Origin: Rhodospirillaceae bacterium
GTDB taxonomy: Bacteria > Pseudomonadota > Alphaproteobacteria > MPNO01 > UBA2964
Length of the DNA stretch: 6,751 nt
NCBI GenBank assembly: GCA_002724505.1
Contig: PBOV01000012.1
Coordinates: forward strand, 1 to 6,751
Direction of reading: 5' to 3'
This document shows, one piece after another, positions 5,601-6,751 of this stretch; position 1 is the stretch's first letter; each line of letters begins with the position of its first letter. The translations under genes and the position numbers were made by a program. The notes beneath the pieces were generated by a model, which saw only the letters and a list, made by a program, of their open reading frames with translations, made no database searches and was not told where the DNA came from.

Positions 5601-6751
5601 CTAGCGCACGTAGAGATGAACTTCATTCGTTTTAGAACCTTCGCTTGTCATAGCTGAAAGCCTTACCCTCTGCAGTGGCAGCCCCATATCCATGAGGGAA
5701 CGTAAAACTTTCTGCGCATAGCGCTTAGATTTATTTGAAGCCACCGTCACTTGCGCGACGCTGCCTTTGCCAGAAGCAACGGCTACCAGGTCGAACCCAG
5801 CTTGCGGCTTTCGTTTAAGGACACGCTTTACTGCGGTATATAATGCTTGTTGATACGAAACGTTCGGCCTATCAAAGGGTATACGAACTAGTGGTCGCCT
5901 ACCCGTTACCCCGACAACTCCACTCTTTTTGACGTTACTTGCTGCGAGCGGTGTCGCCTTGGCATAGGTTTGGTTGGAAAGGCTATTTCCAAGTATTTCA
6001 CCATTTTTGATCGCCAAAGATAACGTTGTCAAATTACTACGTTCCGCGGCTACGTAGGCAGTTTGGCGATTAATATCCTCACTCAATTCAATAAGAAGGC
6101 GTTCAATTAGTACGACCGTCCGATTTACCTCGTCTTCTAAAATTGCTAGTTGGCGGTGGTCAGCCTCAATTGCCCCACTTAGCCCGTATGCTGCGCGCGT
6201 AGTTTCTAGAAGATAAGCCGACATAGTGCTAGTGCTGGCAACCGAGTTCGCTAGTGAATTCATAGTGGAAATATCGCGATCAATTTTAGTTAGACCTTTT
6301 TGGGCGACATTCCACTGTTTGATCAAATAGGGGTTGCCGGGGGTGGTCCCAACTTGTAGTCGCGCGTTAATTGAAGCGATAGCACTATGATAAGCTAGTG
6401 AGTGAGATCCTGTATGGCGGCGAATTATCTGCAATTTACCGTTTTGCTTACTGATTTGTTGGCGCATACGCTTCAGTTCACTGCGCAGCAGCTTTACTTT
6501 TTGCCCAACAAAAGTTCCGGTAGATTTTCCGGGTGTTACCGTTGGCGGAACGAAACTTGTTTTCCCTAAAACCGGGGGCGAGCTGGCAAGGGGCTGGCTG
6601 GTTTTTTTCACCTTACCTGATGTTGCTGGTGGCGCCACACGTTGTGGCGCTGAAATACTGGAACTGGCACCTTTTTGAGACGGCCACAACGAATCCGGCC
6701 ACAACGAATCCATGGATGACGAGCATGCTGACATCAAAGCGGCTGAAAGAA
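5601..6751 (-). CDS. Uncharacterised lipoprotein with helical region and OmpA-like C-terminal domain (5' end cut by window edge)
   Basis: The coding frame stays open to the right edge. The last visible upstream codons read LSAALMSAC-SSS, the end of a lipoprotein signal peptide with a lipobox (Met-Ser-Ala-Cys), so the real start lies outside the window. The TTG/ATG at 6737/6734 are probably internal codons. The cysteine codon is at 6723-6725. Serine at +2 would favour the outer membrane under the E. coli Lol rule. Counting from the TTG at 6737, residues 6-75 are a Ser/Pro/Thr-rich linker. Residues 77-250 are mostly helical, including VGQKV, TTPGNPYLIKQW, ETTRAAYGLSGAIEADHRQL, LEDEVNRTVVLIERLL and SEDINRQ. 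Residues 281-378 look like an OmpA-type beta-alpha-beta-alpha-beta domain, with VRIPFDRPNVSYQQALYTAV, FDLVAVAS, SKRYAQKVLRSLMDMGLPLQRVRLSA and a final beta strand NEVHLYVR. A link between outer membrane and cell wall is possible but unproven. The helical part recalls conserved hypothetical proteins of Rhodospirillales, by memory only. The gene converges on panC. Confidence 0.8.
   Translation of the reverse strand, partial: LSAALMSACSSSMDSLWPDSLWPSQKGASSSISAPQRVAPPATSGKVKKTSQPLASSPPVLGKTSFVPPTVTPGKSTGTFVGQKVKLLRSELKRMRQQISKQNGKLQIIRRHTGSHSLAYHSAIASINARLQVGTTPGNPYLIKQWNVAQKGLTKIDRDISTMNSLANSVASTSTMSAYLLETTRAAYGLSGAIEADHRQLAILEDEVNRTVVLIERLLIELSEDINRQTAYVAAERSNLTTLSLAIKNGEILGNSLSNQTYAKATPLAASNVKKSGVVGVTGRRPLVRIPFDRPNVSYQQALYTAVKRVLKRKPQAGFDLVAVASGKGSVAQVTVASNKSKRYAQKVLRSLMDMGLPLQRVRLSAMTSEGSKTNEVHLYVR
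6681..6710 (-). repeat. Perfect 15-base tandem duplication in the lipoprotein linker
   Basis: CGGCCACAACGAATC occurs twice head to tail (6681-6695 and 6696-6710). Read on the minus strand it gives DSLWP-DSLWP a few residues after the lipid-attachment cysteine. Being 15 bases long it keeps the frame, and the perfect identity suggests recent slippage or duplication in a tolerant linker. Confidence 0.9.

Overview
The window looks like ordinary chromosomal DNA of moderate to slightly low GC (judged by eye, not computed) from an alphaproteobacterium. The evidence is the style of PanB, of the gamma-glutamyltransferase and of the lipoprotein at the right end, all of which recall Rhodospirillales-like or marine alphaproteobacterial proteins. 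That placement is inference from remembered family style; no search was run.

Left block (1-3500, all on the minus strand, read right to left): a secreted gamma-glutamyltransferase, a ten-helix EamA/DMT-family permease, a small glyoxalase/VOC-fold protein, and the N-terminal part of a glutathione S-transferase cut by the window edge. The gaps are about 24, 61 and 2 bases, so the four genes could be one transcript. The VOC and GST genes also look translationally coupled and may have their own extended -10 promoter. Three of the four products belong to families tied to glutathione or electrophile chemistry, so a detoxification or glutathione-turnover role for the cluster is a reasonable inference.

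Middle block (about 3501-5469, plus strand): a divergent intergenic region of about 200 bases, then panB and panC, which act in pantothenate (vitamin B5/CoA) synthesis. panB most likely starts at a TTG that overlaps a two-codon ATG-ATT-TGA mini-ORF. panC follows after 59 bases, and its ribosome-binding site lies in one arm of a 7-base inverted repeat.

Right block: a convergent intergenic region of about 130 bases carries an unexplained hairpin whose G-U wobbles and GUGA loop favour transcription from the plus strand. It is followed by a minus-strand gene for a probable outer-membrane lipoprotein. The lipobox cysteine of that gene is visible just inside the window edge, followed by a Ser/Pro-rich linker, a long helical region and a C-terminal domain with OmpA-like layout.

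No tRNA, rRNA, CRISPR array, transposase or clear mobile element was seen. The least explained items are the lipoprotein family and the 5526-5583 hairpin. I found no clear sign of a wholly new multi-gene system.
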